A DNA stretch of 27,403 nt from the NCBI GenBank assembly GCA_900540995.1, contig UQHO01000028.1:1-27403 (forward strand), read 5' to 3'. The stretch is from an uncultured Collinsella sp. Its GTDB lineage: Bacteria; Actinomycetota; Coriobacteriia; Coriobacteriales; Coriobacteriaceae. A program made the translations under genes and the position numbers. The notes under the pieces were generated by a model. That model ran no database searches. It had not been told where the DNA came from and was given only the letters and a program-made list of their open reading frames with translations. This document shows, piece by piece, positions 7,889 through 15,153 of this stretch (positions are counted from its first letter, which is position 1; every line of letters starts with the position of its first letter).

Positions 7889-8070
7889 CATAGCTCCATC
7901 ACAGGTGTAGCGGCTTTGTGTGGGCGCGGCGTGAGCCGATTAAGCCGGCGAGCGAGGGGCATAAAGCAGTTGAGCGAAAACGGTTTGCCCCTTTGCCGTC
8001 CGCTCGAGGATCATGTCCCCCTTTTCCGCGGAAACCCCGGCAGTTGCGAAGAGCTGCCGGGGTTTCTGTC
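7889..8070 (+). ncRNA. Candidate structured small RNA upstream of gluQ
   Basis: The 509-bp gap between the DUF2207 gene and gluQ carries no gene-like ORF. Downstream of a promoter-like pair it contains nested inverted repeats: CGAGCG (7949-7954) with CGCTCG (8001-8006), and inside it GGGGCA (7956-7961) with TGCCCC (7986-7991). It ends with a strong terminator stem at 8031-8066. The predicted transcript is about 180 nt. I do not recognise it as 4.5S, tmRNA, RNase P RNA or a known riboswitch; the size would suit a 6S-like RNA, but the characteristic long closing stem is not evident. Both ends are estimates. Confidence 0.4.
8031..8066 (+). terminator. Strong stem-loop terminator before gluQ
   Basis: GAAACCCCGGCAG and CTGCCGGGGTTTC form a perfect 13-bp stem with a 10-nt loop, followed by a moderately T-rich TGTCGTTTG. 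No protein gene on the plus strand ends just upstream, which supports a small RNA transcript reading into it. Confidence 0.7.
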
Positions 8071-8189
8071 GTTTGAGGGCTAGATTGATTGACGACGATT
8101 AAGGTGCCGAGCCGGTGGTCCGGCACGCGCAACGCGCGGCCTCAGCAACTTGCAGGCCACGGCAGCGTCTCCCCCACCGCGCCCCGCGC

Positions 8190-8195
8190 TATACT
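8190..8195 (+). promoter_or_regulatory. -10 element of gluQ, leaderless arrangement
   Basis: TATACT ends 7 nt before the gluQ ATG, so transcription would start at or one base before the start codon. No Shine-Dalgarno sequence precedes the ATG. Leaderless mRNAs are common in actinobacteria. No clear -35 is visible. Confidence 0.6.
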
Positions 8196-8202
8196 CGTCC
8201 GC

Positions 8203-9207
8203 ATGGACATCAACGCACGCAACATAGCAACACCCGCCGCCGACGCGCCAACGACGCCGGCCGCCCCCACCCCCGTCGTGGGGCGCTTTGCCCCGTCGCC
8301 CTCGGGCCGCATGCACTTGGGCAACGTGTTCAGCTGCCTGTGCGCATGGCTTTCAGCCCGCAGCCAAGGCGGCAGCATCGTGCTGCGCATCGAGGACCTG
8401 GACGATCGCTGCAAGCGCCCCGAACTTGCCGCCCAATTGATTGACGACCTAGCTTGGCTGGGGCTTGAGTGGGACGAAGGCCCCTACTACCAGCACGATC
8501 GCCTGGACCTGTACGAGGACGCCCTGCACCAGCTGCAAGACGTCGGCCTCACCTATCCCTGCTTTTGCACGCGCGCCGAACTCCACGCCGCGAGCGCACC
8601 GCACGCGAGCGACGGCACACCCATCTACCGCGGCGCCTGCCGAGGCCTTTCTGCCGAAGAGGTTGCCCGCCGCAGTATCCTGCGCGCTCCGGCCACGCGC
8701 CTGCGCGTGCCCGTCGTCGACGACCTCGCGGGCGACGTGATCGAATTCGTGGACCGCACGTACGGGGCCCAATGCGAGGCACTCGCCACCGAGTGTGGCG
8801 ACTTTTTGGTGCGCCGCAGCGACGGCGTGTTTGCCTATCAGCTGGCCGTAGTGGTCGACGACGCTGCCATGGGCGTCACCGAGATCGTACGCGGATGCGA
8901 CCTGCTTGGTTCCACGCCGCGCCAGATCTATCTGCAACATCTGCTGGGACTGCCCACACCGCGCTACGCGCACATTCCGCTGCTCATGTCGCCGGACGGC
9001 CGCCGCCTTTCCAAACGAGACCGCGATCTGGACCTGGGCGAACTCCGAGCCCGCTTTGGCACGCCCGAAGCGCTGCTGGGCTGGCTCGCCGGGCAAACGG
9101 GCATCGCGCCGGGCACCACGCCGCGCTCTGCCGAGCAGCTGGTCGAGCATTTTAGCTGGGATGTTATCCGCGAGCACAGGGAGAACATCACCGTAACGGC
9201 TGAGTAA
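8203..9207 (+). CDS. gluQ: Glutamyl-queuosine tRNA(Asp) synthetase GluQ
   Basis: GluQ-RS attaches glutamate to the queuosine base at position 34 of tRNA-Asp. It is a paralogue of glutamyl-tRNA synthetase without the anticodon-binding domain. The 334 residues comprise only the catalytic Rossmann fold. GRFAPSPSGRMHLGN carries the HIGH-like signature, and a zinc site is seen as CFC (about 120) plus YRGAC. The KMSKS-like loop is RRLSKRDRDLDL. The first 25 residues are Ala/Pro/Thr-rich and extra compared with family members. The ATG at 8203 is chosen because TATACT sits at leaderless distance; the open frame continues upstream but lacks supporting signals. The stop is 15 nt from the convergent phosphoesterase gene. 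It could instead be called glutamyl-Q tRNA(Asp) ligase, which is the same function. Confidence 0.93.
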   Translation: MDINARNIATPAADAPTTPAAPTPVVGRFAPSPSGRMHLGNVFSCLCAWLSARSQGGSIVLRIEDLDDRCKRPELAAQLIDDLAWLGLEWDEGPYYQHDRLDLYEDALHQLQDVGLTYPCFCTRAELHAASAPHASDGTPIYRGACRGLSAEEVARRSILRAPATRLRVPVVDDLAGDVIEFVDRTYGAQCEALATECGDFLVRRSDGVFAYQLAVVVDDAAMGVTEIVRGCDLLGSTPRQIYLQHLLGLPTPRYAHIPLLMSPDGRRLSKRDRDLDLGELRARFGTPEALLGWLAGQTGIAPGTTPRSAEQLVEHFSWDVIREHRENITVTAE

Positions 9208-9222
9208 TCAGGCACCCCACCC

Positions 9223-9948
9223 CTACGCAACATCCCAGGGCTGGAGTTCGTCGCCCAGGCGAACGATGCAGTCATAGAGCACGGTATGGCGCTCGGCCGG
9301 GTTGGCATCCCGATGAAAATGCCCGTAGTACCAGTGCTTGTAGTCCAAGCGGTCTTCCAGCTCATCGAAAAACGCCGTAAGCCGATCAACGGCGGGGCAA
9401 TTCCAGCCGGGCGCAGGATAGAGCGTGGGCGAAAGCATGCGCGTAGAGCAGGTGTGGGTGACCACGTAGTCAACCTTCCAGCCCACACTGTCGAGCTTTG
9501 TCCGCGCCTCCTCAAAGCTGCGCTCATCCGGCAGCTCCTGCGGCCACCAACTGGAATACGGAATGCGGTATTCCTTATCCACGCTCGTGGCACCGCCCAT
9601 GGTAAAGATCGTTGAGCCGTCGAGATCAAAAACCTCGCCACGCGTCAGGCGCCGTATGGGAGAGGTATCCGACAGGCGCTGCGTCAACCCGCCATGCCAC
9701 AGCTCCATGGGACGCTCCGCCCAGTGATCGAAACGCTCGTGATTGCCGTCGACGAACAGCACGGTATAGGGGCGCGATTCCAGCCAAGCGATATCGGTGC
9801 ATTCCTCGGCAGAGAAATCCCACGGAAAGCCAAAGTCGCCAGCGATGATGAGATAGTCGTCGCCCGTCAGGCTATCCCCAAGCTCCCAATCGCGCAGCTT
9901 TTGCATGTCGAGACCACCGTGGATGTCGCCTGTAACATAGACCGTCAT
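9223..9948 (-). CDS. Calcineurin-like metallophosphoesterase
   Basis: A 241-residue dinuclear-metal phosphoesterase. All family motifs are present in order: GDIHG at about residue 7, GDFGFP, GNHER, the His in VVTHTC and GHFH near residue 210. The substrate is unknown; members include Ap4A hydrolases, cyclic-nucleotide phosphodiesterases and protein phosphatases. The start ATG overlaps the stop of the upstream phosphoesterase gene by 4 nt, so the two are translationally coupled and probably act together or on related substrates. It is the last gene of a three-gene minus-strand operon and is convergent with gluQ. Confidence 0.88.
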   Translation of the reverse strand: MTVYVTGDIHGGLDMQKLRDWELGDSLTGDDYLIIAGDFGFPWDFSAEECTDIAWLESRPYTVLFVDGNHERFDHWAERPMELWHGGLTQRLSDTSPIRRLTRGEVFDLDGSTIFTMGGATSVDKEYRIPYSSWWPQELPDERSFEEARTKLDSVGWKVDYVVTHTCSTRMLSPTLYPAPGWNCPAVDRLTAFFDELEDRLDYKHWYYGHFHRDANPAERHTVLYDCIVRLGDELQPWDVA

Positions 9949-10583
9949 CGGATTACCACTTCCCTCTTATAGGCTTCGAGGTCGTGCTCGACCTGCTCGT
10001 CGCCCGTGGCGTTGACCCACCACGGCCATTTAACGCAACATACCGGCTCGTTTACCTGCGCAAACCATAACTTGAGCTCATCCAGACTTACCGGGGCGTA
10101 GCTGTTTGCGTCCACGCCCACGTCATAGCGCAGCAGCCCCTGTCTGAGGTTGAACTTGTTGTACGCGCCGCCGCAACTGTGGATATGCCCGTGCAAATGC
10201 CAGCTGCCGTGCGACATGCCCTGCCAGTCGACCATGGGATAGTGGCTCAGCACGATTTTTTGGCGATCGATCTTGAGCACGCAAATGGGCGGCTCGACGA
10301 TAAAAGCATCCGCTACGGCAGGCTGCGTCCAGTCTTTGTCGTGGTTGCCGGGCAGCAGATGAACACGCTTGCAGACAATGCTTTTGCGCAGCTCGTAGGC
10401 ATCTTGGACCGTCATCTTAAAGCTAAAGTCGCCCAAGATGTAGAGCTCGTCATCCGCAACGACCTTGCTGTTAATGTTAGCGACCATGGCGTCGTTCATC
10501 TGCGCAACAGTCGACCAAGGCCTATCGCTAAGCCGTAGCATGTTCTCGTGTCCAAAGTGGGTATCGCTGGTAAACCAGATCAC
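9945..10583 (-). CDS. Calcineurin-like metallophosphoesterase, second copy
   Basis: A 212-residue phosphoesterase starting IWFTSDTHFGHENM after the initiator, like the phage- and plasmid-type 'DTHFGH' phosphoesterases. Motifs seen are SDTHFGHEN, LGDFSF, PGNHDKDW, LSHYPM and LHGHIHS, which together supply the metal ligands. I chose GTG at 10583 because AGGAGG lies 5 nt upstream. The ATG at 10613 would add ten residues, but its AAGGA directly abuts the codon and cannot serve as a ribosome-binding site. It overlaps the next phosphoesterase by 4 nt. The two proteins belong to different subgroups, so this is not a recent duplication. Confidence 0.87.
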   Translation of the reverse strand: MIWFTSDTHFGHENMLRLSDRPWSTVAQMNDAMVANINSKVVADDELYILGDFSFKMTVQDAYELRKSIVCKRVHLLPGNHDKDWTQPAVADAFIVEPPICVLKIDRQKIVLSHYPMVDWQGMSHGSWHLHGHIHSCGGAYNKFNLRQGLLRYDVGVDANSYAPVSLDELKLWFAQVNEPVCCVKWPWWVNATGDEQVEHDLEAYKREVVIR

Positions 10584-10623
10584 GGGGACCTCCTGTTGCT
10601 GCGGGGTATCCATTCCTTAGGAC

Positions 10624-10863
10624 TTACCCTTCGTTCTTCCATCCAAACGGATCGAGCACCCAAAAAACCAGATCGAGCACGCCACCGGTCATCATGGCAC
10701 CGGCAAGGGCCATGCAAACGTGCAGAGAGCTGGCACTTCTGAGCACGTCGAACGGCCCCAGAACAGCCAGCAGCGCGACCGCTGCGCCGGCGAGGCACAA
10801 CGCGAGGCACGGTCCGGCGTCCTTGACGCGCTTCTTTGCGAGATGCTTGGTGTTGTCACTCAT
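10624..10863 (-). CDS. Small two-helix membrane protein, unknown
   Basis: A 79-residue protein with a short basic, cytoplasmic-looking N-terminus (KHLAKKRVK). It has two predicted membrane helices (about 18-36 and 47-70) and a short tail ending FGWKNEG. ATG at 10863 is preceded by AGGAG at 10 nt; a longer reading to 10902 lacks a better signal. The gene precedes the two phosphoesterase genes by 40 nt on the same strand and is probably cotranscribed with them. I do not recognise a family. Confidence 0.6.
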   Translation of the reverse strand: MSDNTKHLAKKRVKDAGPCLALCLAGAAVALLAVLGPFDVLRSASSLHVCMALAGAMMTGGVLDLVFWVLDPFGWKNEG

Positions 10864-11010
10864 TACTATCGAGCTCCTTAGAGGGTCGTTGTTCAAACAC
10901 ATGCCGCCGCGGCAGAATAGGACGGCAGGTTAAGTGTCACACGTCGTGCGGACACAAAATACCGATCACCACCGCTTACCTACCGTTCACGTAGAAGGGA
11001 CCCGATTTAT

Positions 11011-11168
11011 ATGCCCACAGATCTTGATCTCTTCCTCGGTCAGTGAGATCCTTCGATCAAGCTTCCTGGATAGGGGCTGGAAGATGAGACGGATGTCTCT
11101 AGGCACAACACCATAACGTCCGATCACCGTTATGGCTTTCGTCTAGAGCTGGGAGACCAGCTTTTTTT
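11011..11168 (+). ncRNA. Structured leader or small RNA upstream of the AIPR gene
   Basis: The 388 bp between the small membrane gene and the AIPR gene contain a row of stem-loops on the plus strand: CTTGATC/GATCAAG (11023-11029, 11055-11061); CTTCC/GGAAG (11062-11066, 11079-11083); GAGAC/GTCTC with a GGAT loop (11086-11099); CCATAACG/CGTTATGG (11111-11118, 11128-11135); and an intrinsic terminator (11147-11168). No promoter stands out and the 5' end is unknown. It could be an attenuated leader of the AIPR mRNA or an independent RNA. A 46-codon minus-strand frame across the same DNA (10987-11127, GTG start) is an alternative reading that I do not favour. Confidence 0.45.
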
Positions 11169-11242
11169 GTTAGCGATGCTCCCTTTCAATCTCCGGCACT
11201 CCAAGAGCGCAGGCCTGTTGTTTTGACTACTTTAGACGAAAG
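11136..11242 (+). promoter_or_regulatory. 10-nt complement of the AIPR ribosome-binding region
   Basis: CTTTCGTCTA at 11136-11145 is perfectly complementary to TAGACGAAAG at 11233-11242. The second element contains the GAAAG of the Shine-Dalgarno sequence about 8 nt before the AIPR ATG. The terminator hairpin lies between them. Pairing would hide the ribosome-binding site in read-through transcripts, or would allow a terminated RNA to act on the mRNA in trans. Confidence 0.5.
11147..11168 (+). terminator. Intrinsic terminator ahead of the AIPR gene
   Basis: AGCTGG and CCAGCT form a 6-bp stem with a GAGA tetraloop, followed immediately by seven T. It points toward the AIPR gene, 84 bp before its start, and follows no protein gene on this strand. 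Confidence 0.85.
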
Positions 11243-11251
11243 GGTTTCGCT

Positions 11252-12661
11252 ATGAATACCGGCATTATTGTTCGCTTTACCGACAGCTACGAGCAAAAAG
11301 TTGGAGACATTAAAAAGATCGTCGGGCTGATGTCCCCCAAATCCATTATCAAAATTATCGACACTCTCGATCTCGATGCCAACCCCCGCAATTCCCGTTT
11401 GGGCTCAGTGACCGATGCTATTCAGGCATCCATTCGCGCTGATGAGCTTTCTCCCACGCAAAAGCTCTTCCCTTTTAAATCAAAGGGAATTCTGCTCGCG
11501 TCCTCGAGCTACGAGTCCCTTGATCGCGGGCGTTATCGTCTAAGCTTTGCTTCTCACGACGAAGTTGAGGGAGTTCTTGACGGCGGCCACAACACACTCG
11601 CAATCGGCAGCTACATTCTCAGCGAAGCCGAACATGCGCTTGGCAATCGACCTCCCAAAAAGAACGAAGTCACAATCTGGGATTCATTCAAGCAAACATG
11701 GATGAACCGTCGAACCGATATTGAAGAATACCTGTCACTTCTCCGTGAAGAAAAAGCAGCCCTCAAAGAGAAAGGCATAAGCACTCTAGACTTCTCGATT
11801 CCTGTCGAATTGCTCGTTCCAACCGACCCAAACGATGCGCTCTGCGTTGAGAACTTCCGCACCTCACTTTTGGAAATCTGCGACGCTCGCAACAATAACG
11901 CTCAACTCACACAAGGCACCAAGGGCAATCAGGAAGGTCTTTTCGATTCCTTTAAGGCTCTTTATGCCGAAAAATATCCTGAATTTGCAGCCAAAATCAG
12001 CTGGAAAACCAACGACGGCAACCCCATTGAATCCAGAAAGCTTGTCGCACTCTCTTGGATCCCGTTATCGCTCATCTCGAGTAACGTCACCTCTGGCGAC
12101 ATCGAAGCGCCACAACTTCCCCTAGTCTATAGCGGCAAGGAGAAGTGCCAGGAAAAGTTCTTGCAGCTTATGAGGGATGACCGAGTAAGCAAAGCTGCTG
12201 GTTCAGCGCGCCGCGAACTCAAGAATCCGCAAGTTCTCAGCGCACTCAAAGTGGCTACGGACCTTCCCGGTCTATACGATGAAATCTATTCGCGTTTCCC
12301 CAAGCACTACAACAAAACAGGAAGCTACGGAAAAATCGGCGCCGTCAAGAGCCTTAAGAATAGTCGCAATGAATACAAAACTCCCTTCTTTGAAAAGGCA
12401 ACGGATAATCCTGTTCCCGATGGCTTTATCTACCCCCTAGTCTGTGGCCTCCGCGCATTGATGGAAGCAGATGATCAGGGGAAGGTGTATTGGAAAACTG
12501 ATCCTCACAAGTTCCTCGATAGCCCGGCATTTGAAAATGTCGTCGCTCAATACAGCGGTGTCATTCAGCAATCTGACTACGATCCGCAAAAGGTCGGCAA
12601 GGGCGCTATGAGCTACACCGCCGTTGAAAACTCGATGAAGCTCGCAGTTCTTATGGGCTAG
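11252..12661 (+). CDS. AIPR-like abortive phage infection protein
   Basis: A 469-residue protein that resembles the AIPR (abortive infection phage resistance) family. Near residues 70-115 it has a segment with KGILLASSSYE, then an F..hd.veGvLDGGHNTLAIG stretch, the position of the VNGGQT/DGQHR-like signature of AIPR and DndB-type proteins. Near 215 it has ARNNNAQLTQGTKGNQEGL, like the AIPR segment after 'I.DArNsq'. The molecular activity of the family is poorly known. AAAGGG about 7 nt upstream supports the ATG. Codon use is AT-richer than the housekeeping genes, which suggests horizontal acquisition. It converges on the restriction endonuclease gene and probably belongs to the same defence island, although it is on the other strand and separately controlled by the structured leader. 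Confidence 0.68.
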   Translation: MNTGIIVRFTDSYEQKVGDIKKIVGLMSPKSIIKIIDTLDLDANPRNSRLGSVTDAIQASIRADELSPTQKLFPFKSKGILLASSSYESLDRGRYRLSFASHDEVEGVLDGGHNTLAIGSYILSEAEHALGNRPPKKNEVTIWDSFKQTWMNRRTDIEEYLSLLREEKAALKEKGISTLDFSIPVELLVPTDPNDALCVENFRTSLLEICDARNNNAQLTQGTKGNQEGLFDSFKALYAEKYPEFAAKISWKTNDGNPIESRKLVALSWIPLSLISSNVTSGDIEAPQLPLVYSGKEKCQEKFLQLMRDDRVSKAAGSARRELKNPQVLSALKVATDLPGLYDEIYSRFPKHYNKTGSYGKIGAVKSLKNSRNEYKTPFFEKATDNPVPDGFIYPLVCGLRALMEADDQGKVYWKTDPHKFLDSPAFENVVAQYSGVIQQSDYDPQKVGKGAMSYTAVENSMKLAVLMG

Positions 12662-12683
12662 CGGATACTTAGGCAAAGCATCG

Positions 12684-12727
12684 GCGCGCAAGGACGTCAT
12701 TTATGCCCGACGCACTTGCGCGCTTAT
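12684..12727. terminator. Shared terminator between AIPR and endonuclease genes
   Basis: GCGCGCAAG (12684-12692) and CTTGCGCGC (12715-12723) form a perfect 9-bp stem with a 22-nt loop, followed by TTATTATT on the plus strand. It lies between the two convergent stops. Confidence 0.7.
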
Positions 12728-12766
12728 TATTAAGCTGGCTATGTAAAACTCCGGTATAGAAATGAA

Positions 12767-13978
12767 CTATTGTCGTTCTTTATCGACCAGTAGTTGGCAA
12801 AACTCCCCTACGTCCATCAGCCAGCTTTGCTGTTCAGCCGTATATGAACCAAATACAGGACGAGGCACAACCAGTTGGAGACTATGCCTGCGCATCGAGT
12901 CCGTGTACTCAGTGCTCACCGCCACATCAAGTGTAATCAAATGCTTATTTTCAATTCTATCCGCTTCTTCCAACACTTGGCGCCAGCGCTCTTTAACGGT
13001 CGTTTTTGCGCCAAGCATGGTCAGCTTCTCGGCAGGATACAAAGGATTTCTATAAGCCTCAATCGACGGCATAATGAAATCTGGCTTTGATTTGCCCTCA
13101 GTATACGGCTGAGCGGAATAACTTATGCCCCATCCCTTAAACAGGTACTCAAGTTGATGCTCGAAAGCAGTTCCCGCGCGCGATTTCCTCCGCTGGAAAG
13201 CTGACATCGTGGTCCGTAACACTCCATCAACATCGAGATCGCCTCTTAGATAGGGAGCCAAATCGCGCTCAAGCAGATGCCTCTCGAATACCTTAAAGAG
13301 AATCTCTTCTCGCTCATAGCAGTCAAGAAGGCACTTGTCGGGGTTGCTCCTCCAATCAAGCACACCCAAAGTCGAGATGGAATACCTCGTGAATTCAATC
13401 CCTTTGGGAAAAGAATCACCGAACTTTTCGACCATTTCATCCAAATACGTAACAGCCGACGTGGGAAGCGAAACTTCGATGCCAATCGCTTCAAGAATGG
13501 ATGCGGCGATTGAGTCTATTCGCCTGTCATCTGCGGTTGACCGCGAAAAACCACTGTCGTCAACTTCGTTCAAACCGAAAAGCCATCTTAATTGGCACTC
13601 GGCATTTGATCCTTGTCTAGCAAATACAATCAGAAGACCATGCTCGTCTGAAGGTGCAATGACCATCAGGTCACCGATTCTCGAGGCTCGTATCGCTTCG
13701 CTATCGTTGTAATAGAGCCTGTATTCTGTCCTAGTCGGATGCTTCCTGCGCGCGTCGTACCAAGTCGTAAACCCGTGATCAAACAAAGGGTCTGCATCGT
13801 CGCAAAGAAATACGAAGGTCGTCGGTATATTTCTTATATCATCGTCGCCAAACAGGGAACGGAGCTCCGCAGTTCCGTTGAATTCATGCTGGTTGCTGCG
13901 TTTTCTATCAATATCAACAGCAACGAGTTTCTTCGCAACCGCGCCGTCAAAATAGCTACTCAGAACTCCGTAGTCCAT
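12767..13978 (-). CDS. EcoRII-like type II restriction endonuclease
   Basis: A 403-residue restriction enzyme, nearly the length of EcoRII. The N-terminal part (to about 170) fits the EcoRII-N effector-binding domain, with TRTEYRLYYND. The C-terminal catalytic domain (about 230-400) has RRKSRAGTAFEHQLEYLF, KSKPDFIMPS and LGAKTTVKERWRQV. The last two carry the Asp and Lys of the PD-(D/E)xK nuclease core and the family's conserved K-x-R-W-R-Q. The partner methyltransferase suggests recognition of a CCWGG or CCNGG-type site. EcoRII-type (type IIE) enzymes need a second site copy, which the N-domain binds. Its start overlaps the methyltransferase stop by 23 nt, so translation of the nuclease depends on prior translation of the methyltransferase. 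Confidence 0.88.
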   Translation of the reverse strand: MDYGVLSSYFDGAVAKKLVAVDIDRKRSNQHEFNGTAELRSLFGDDDIRNIPTTFVFLCDDADPLFDHGFTTWYDARRKHPTRTEYRLYYNDSEAIRASRIGDLMVIAPSDEHGLLIVFARQGSNAECQLRWLFGLNEVDDSGFSRSTADDRRIDSIAASILEAIGIEVSLPTSAVTYLDEMVEKFGDSFPKGIEFTRYSISTLGVLDWRSNPDKCLLDCYEREEILFKVFERHLLERDLAPYLRGDLDVDGVLRTTMSAFQRRKSRAGTAFEHQLEYLFKGWGISYSAQPYTEGKSKPDFIMPSIEAYRNPLYPAEKLTMLGAKTTVKERWRQVLEEADRIENKHLITLDVAVSTEYTDSMRRHSLQLVVPRPVFGSYTAEQQSWLMDVGEFCQLLVDKERQ

Positions 13979-15131
13979 CGAAATACGCTCCCATCATCAG
14001 CTTGGCCACTGCTCGCACAGCCGGTACGGTGACAGAATTACCAAATTGATGATATGCCTGCGTATCCGAAACCGGAATAATGAATTGATCGGGGAACCCT
14101 TGAAGTCGGGCGCATTCACGCGGAGTCAGCTTGCGAGGGTTCTTCCCCTCGCCACGTGAAACAAGAATCTCACTTCCGTCCTTGTGATAGCGTGCTGAAA
14201 GCGTCCTTGTCGTGTCATTGGGGCCAACCGTGCTATAGCCAAAGCCATTGCCTGCCGCCTGATGCTTTTCCTTATATGCACGCAAATAAGCCCACAGTTT
14301 GTCGGAAAGAACGTATCGATCATCAGGAGCATCTTCAAGAATCTCCCCGACGGTGTGCCCACCGCCCCCAAGCTCTAGTTGGTCCCAATCAAAATTAGTT
14401 TTTTTCTTAAAGCCAACAATGTAAATGCGCTCACGATGCTGGCAAGTCCAATTCTTGCTATCAAGAACCTTGTAGTGCACATCGTAACCAAGCTCGTCCT
14501 TAAGGGTCTGCATAATAATCCTGAAGGTCTTGCCGCGATCGTGACTCGTTAGGTTTTTAACGTTTTCCAGCAGGAAAGCATCAGGTTTTTTGTCGCGAAT
14601 AATACGAGCTACTTCGAAAAATAATGTCCCCTGCGTCTTGTCTTCAAAGCCAGTAGCACGTCCCATCGATTTTTTCTTTGAAACGCCCGCGAGCGAGAAT
14701 GGCTGGCACGGAAATCCCGCCAATAAAACGTTAAATTTTGGAATGTCGTCCGAACGAACGTCATGAATGTCCCCAGCTGGCTGATCACCGTAATTCATGC
14801 GGTACGTCTTCTGTGCATATTTATCCCACTCGCAAGAAAAAACGCACTTGCCACCAAGTTCTTGGAACGGCAAGCGAATGCCACCGATACCAGCAAATAG
14901 GTCAATGTAAGTGAAAGGAGCGTCCTCCCGATCACCCTGCGCAAAGGGCGCCTGATAACCTAGGGAGCGTATAAACGTGAGCTCCGTAGCAGATGGACTG
15001 GTCTCGCCAGTCTCCCAACGCCGGACGGTTCTATCACCATTAGGTCCCATGCCAAGAGCGGCGGCGAACTCCTTCTGAGTCAGCGCGAGCTCCTTGCGTT
15101 TGGCAGTTATCTCTTCCCTAACGTCTTTCAT
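13956..15131 (-). CDS. Dcm-like DNA (cytosine-5)-methyltransferase with N-terminal HTH
   Basis: A 391-residue C5-cytosine methyltransferase that should protect the host from the adjacent endonuclease. Residues 1-57 form an XRE-type helix-turn-helix (LTQKEFAAALGM, RTVRRWETGETSPS). The catalytic part has motif I DLFAGIGGIRLPF, motif IV GFPCQPFSLAG with the nucleophilic Cys, motif VI ENVKNL, motif VIII QHRERIYIVGF, motif IX RECARLQGFPDQF and motif X FGNSVTVPAV. The target region contains GNGFGY and TRTLSARYHKDGSEILV, close to Dcm/M.EcoRII and M.SsoII relatives, so CCWGG or CCNGG is the expected target. ATG at 15131 is chosen because the HTH begins right there and a palindromic operator lies just upstream. 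The frame is open to 15221 but that extension is not conserved-looking. Confidence 0.93.
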   Translation of the reverse strand: MKDVREEITAKRKELALTQKEFAAALGMGPNGDRTVRRWETGETSPSATELTFIRSLGYQAPFAQGDREDAPFTYIDLFAGIGGIRLPFQELGGKCVFSCEWDKYAQKTYRMNYGDQPAGDIHDVRSDDIPKFNVLLAGFPCQPFSLAGVSKKKSMGRATGFEDKTQGTLFFEVARIIRDKKPDAFLLENVKNLTSHDRGKTFRIIMQTLKDELGYDVHYKVLDSKNWTCQHRERIYIVGFKKKTNFDWDQLELGGGGHTVGEILEDAPDDRYVLSDKLWAYLRAYKEKHQAAGNGFGYSTVGPNDTTRTLSARYHKDGSEILVSRGEGKNPRKLTPRECARLQGFPDQFIIPVSDTQAYHQFGNSVTVPAVRAVAKLMMGAYFDGLRSSE

Positions 15132-15153
15132 GCTATCCAATCGGAACAAACTA

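Noticed and set aside
7899..8132. 77-codon minus-strand frame in the gluQ upstream gap
   Set aside because: It crosses the perfect terminator stem at 8031-8066 and has no ribosome-binding site or recognisable composition; the region looks like RNA instead.
8089..8202. Upstream extension of the gluQ frame
   Set aside because: The residues are not typical of GluQ, and a -10 element lies at leaderless distance from the ATG at 8203.
11011..11168. T-box or known riboswitch upstream of the AIPR gene
   Set aside because: No T-box consensus or recognisable riboswitch core is visible, and the downstream gene is not a synthetase, transporter or biosynthesis gene.
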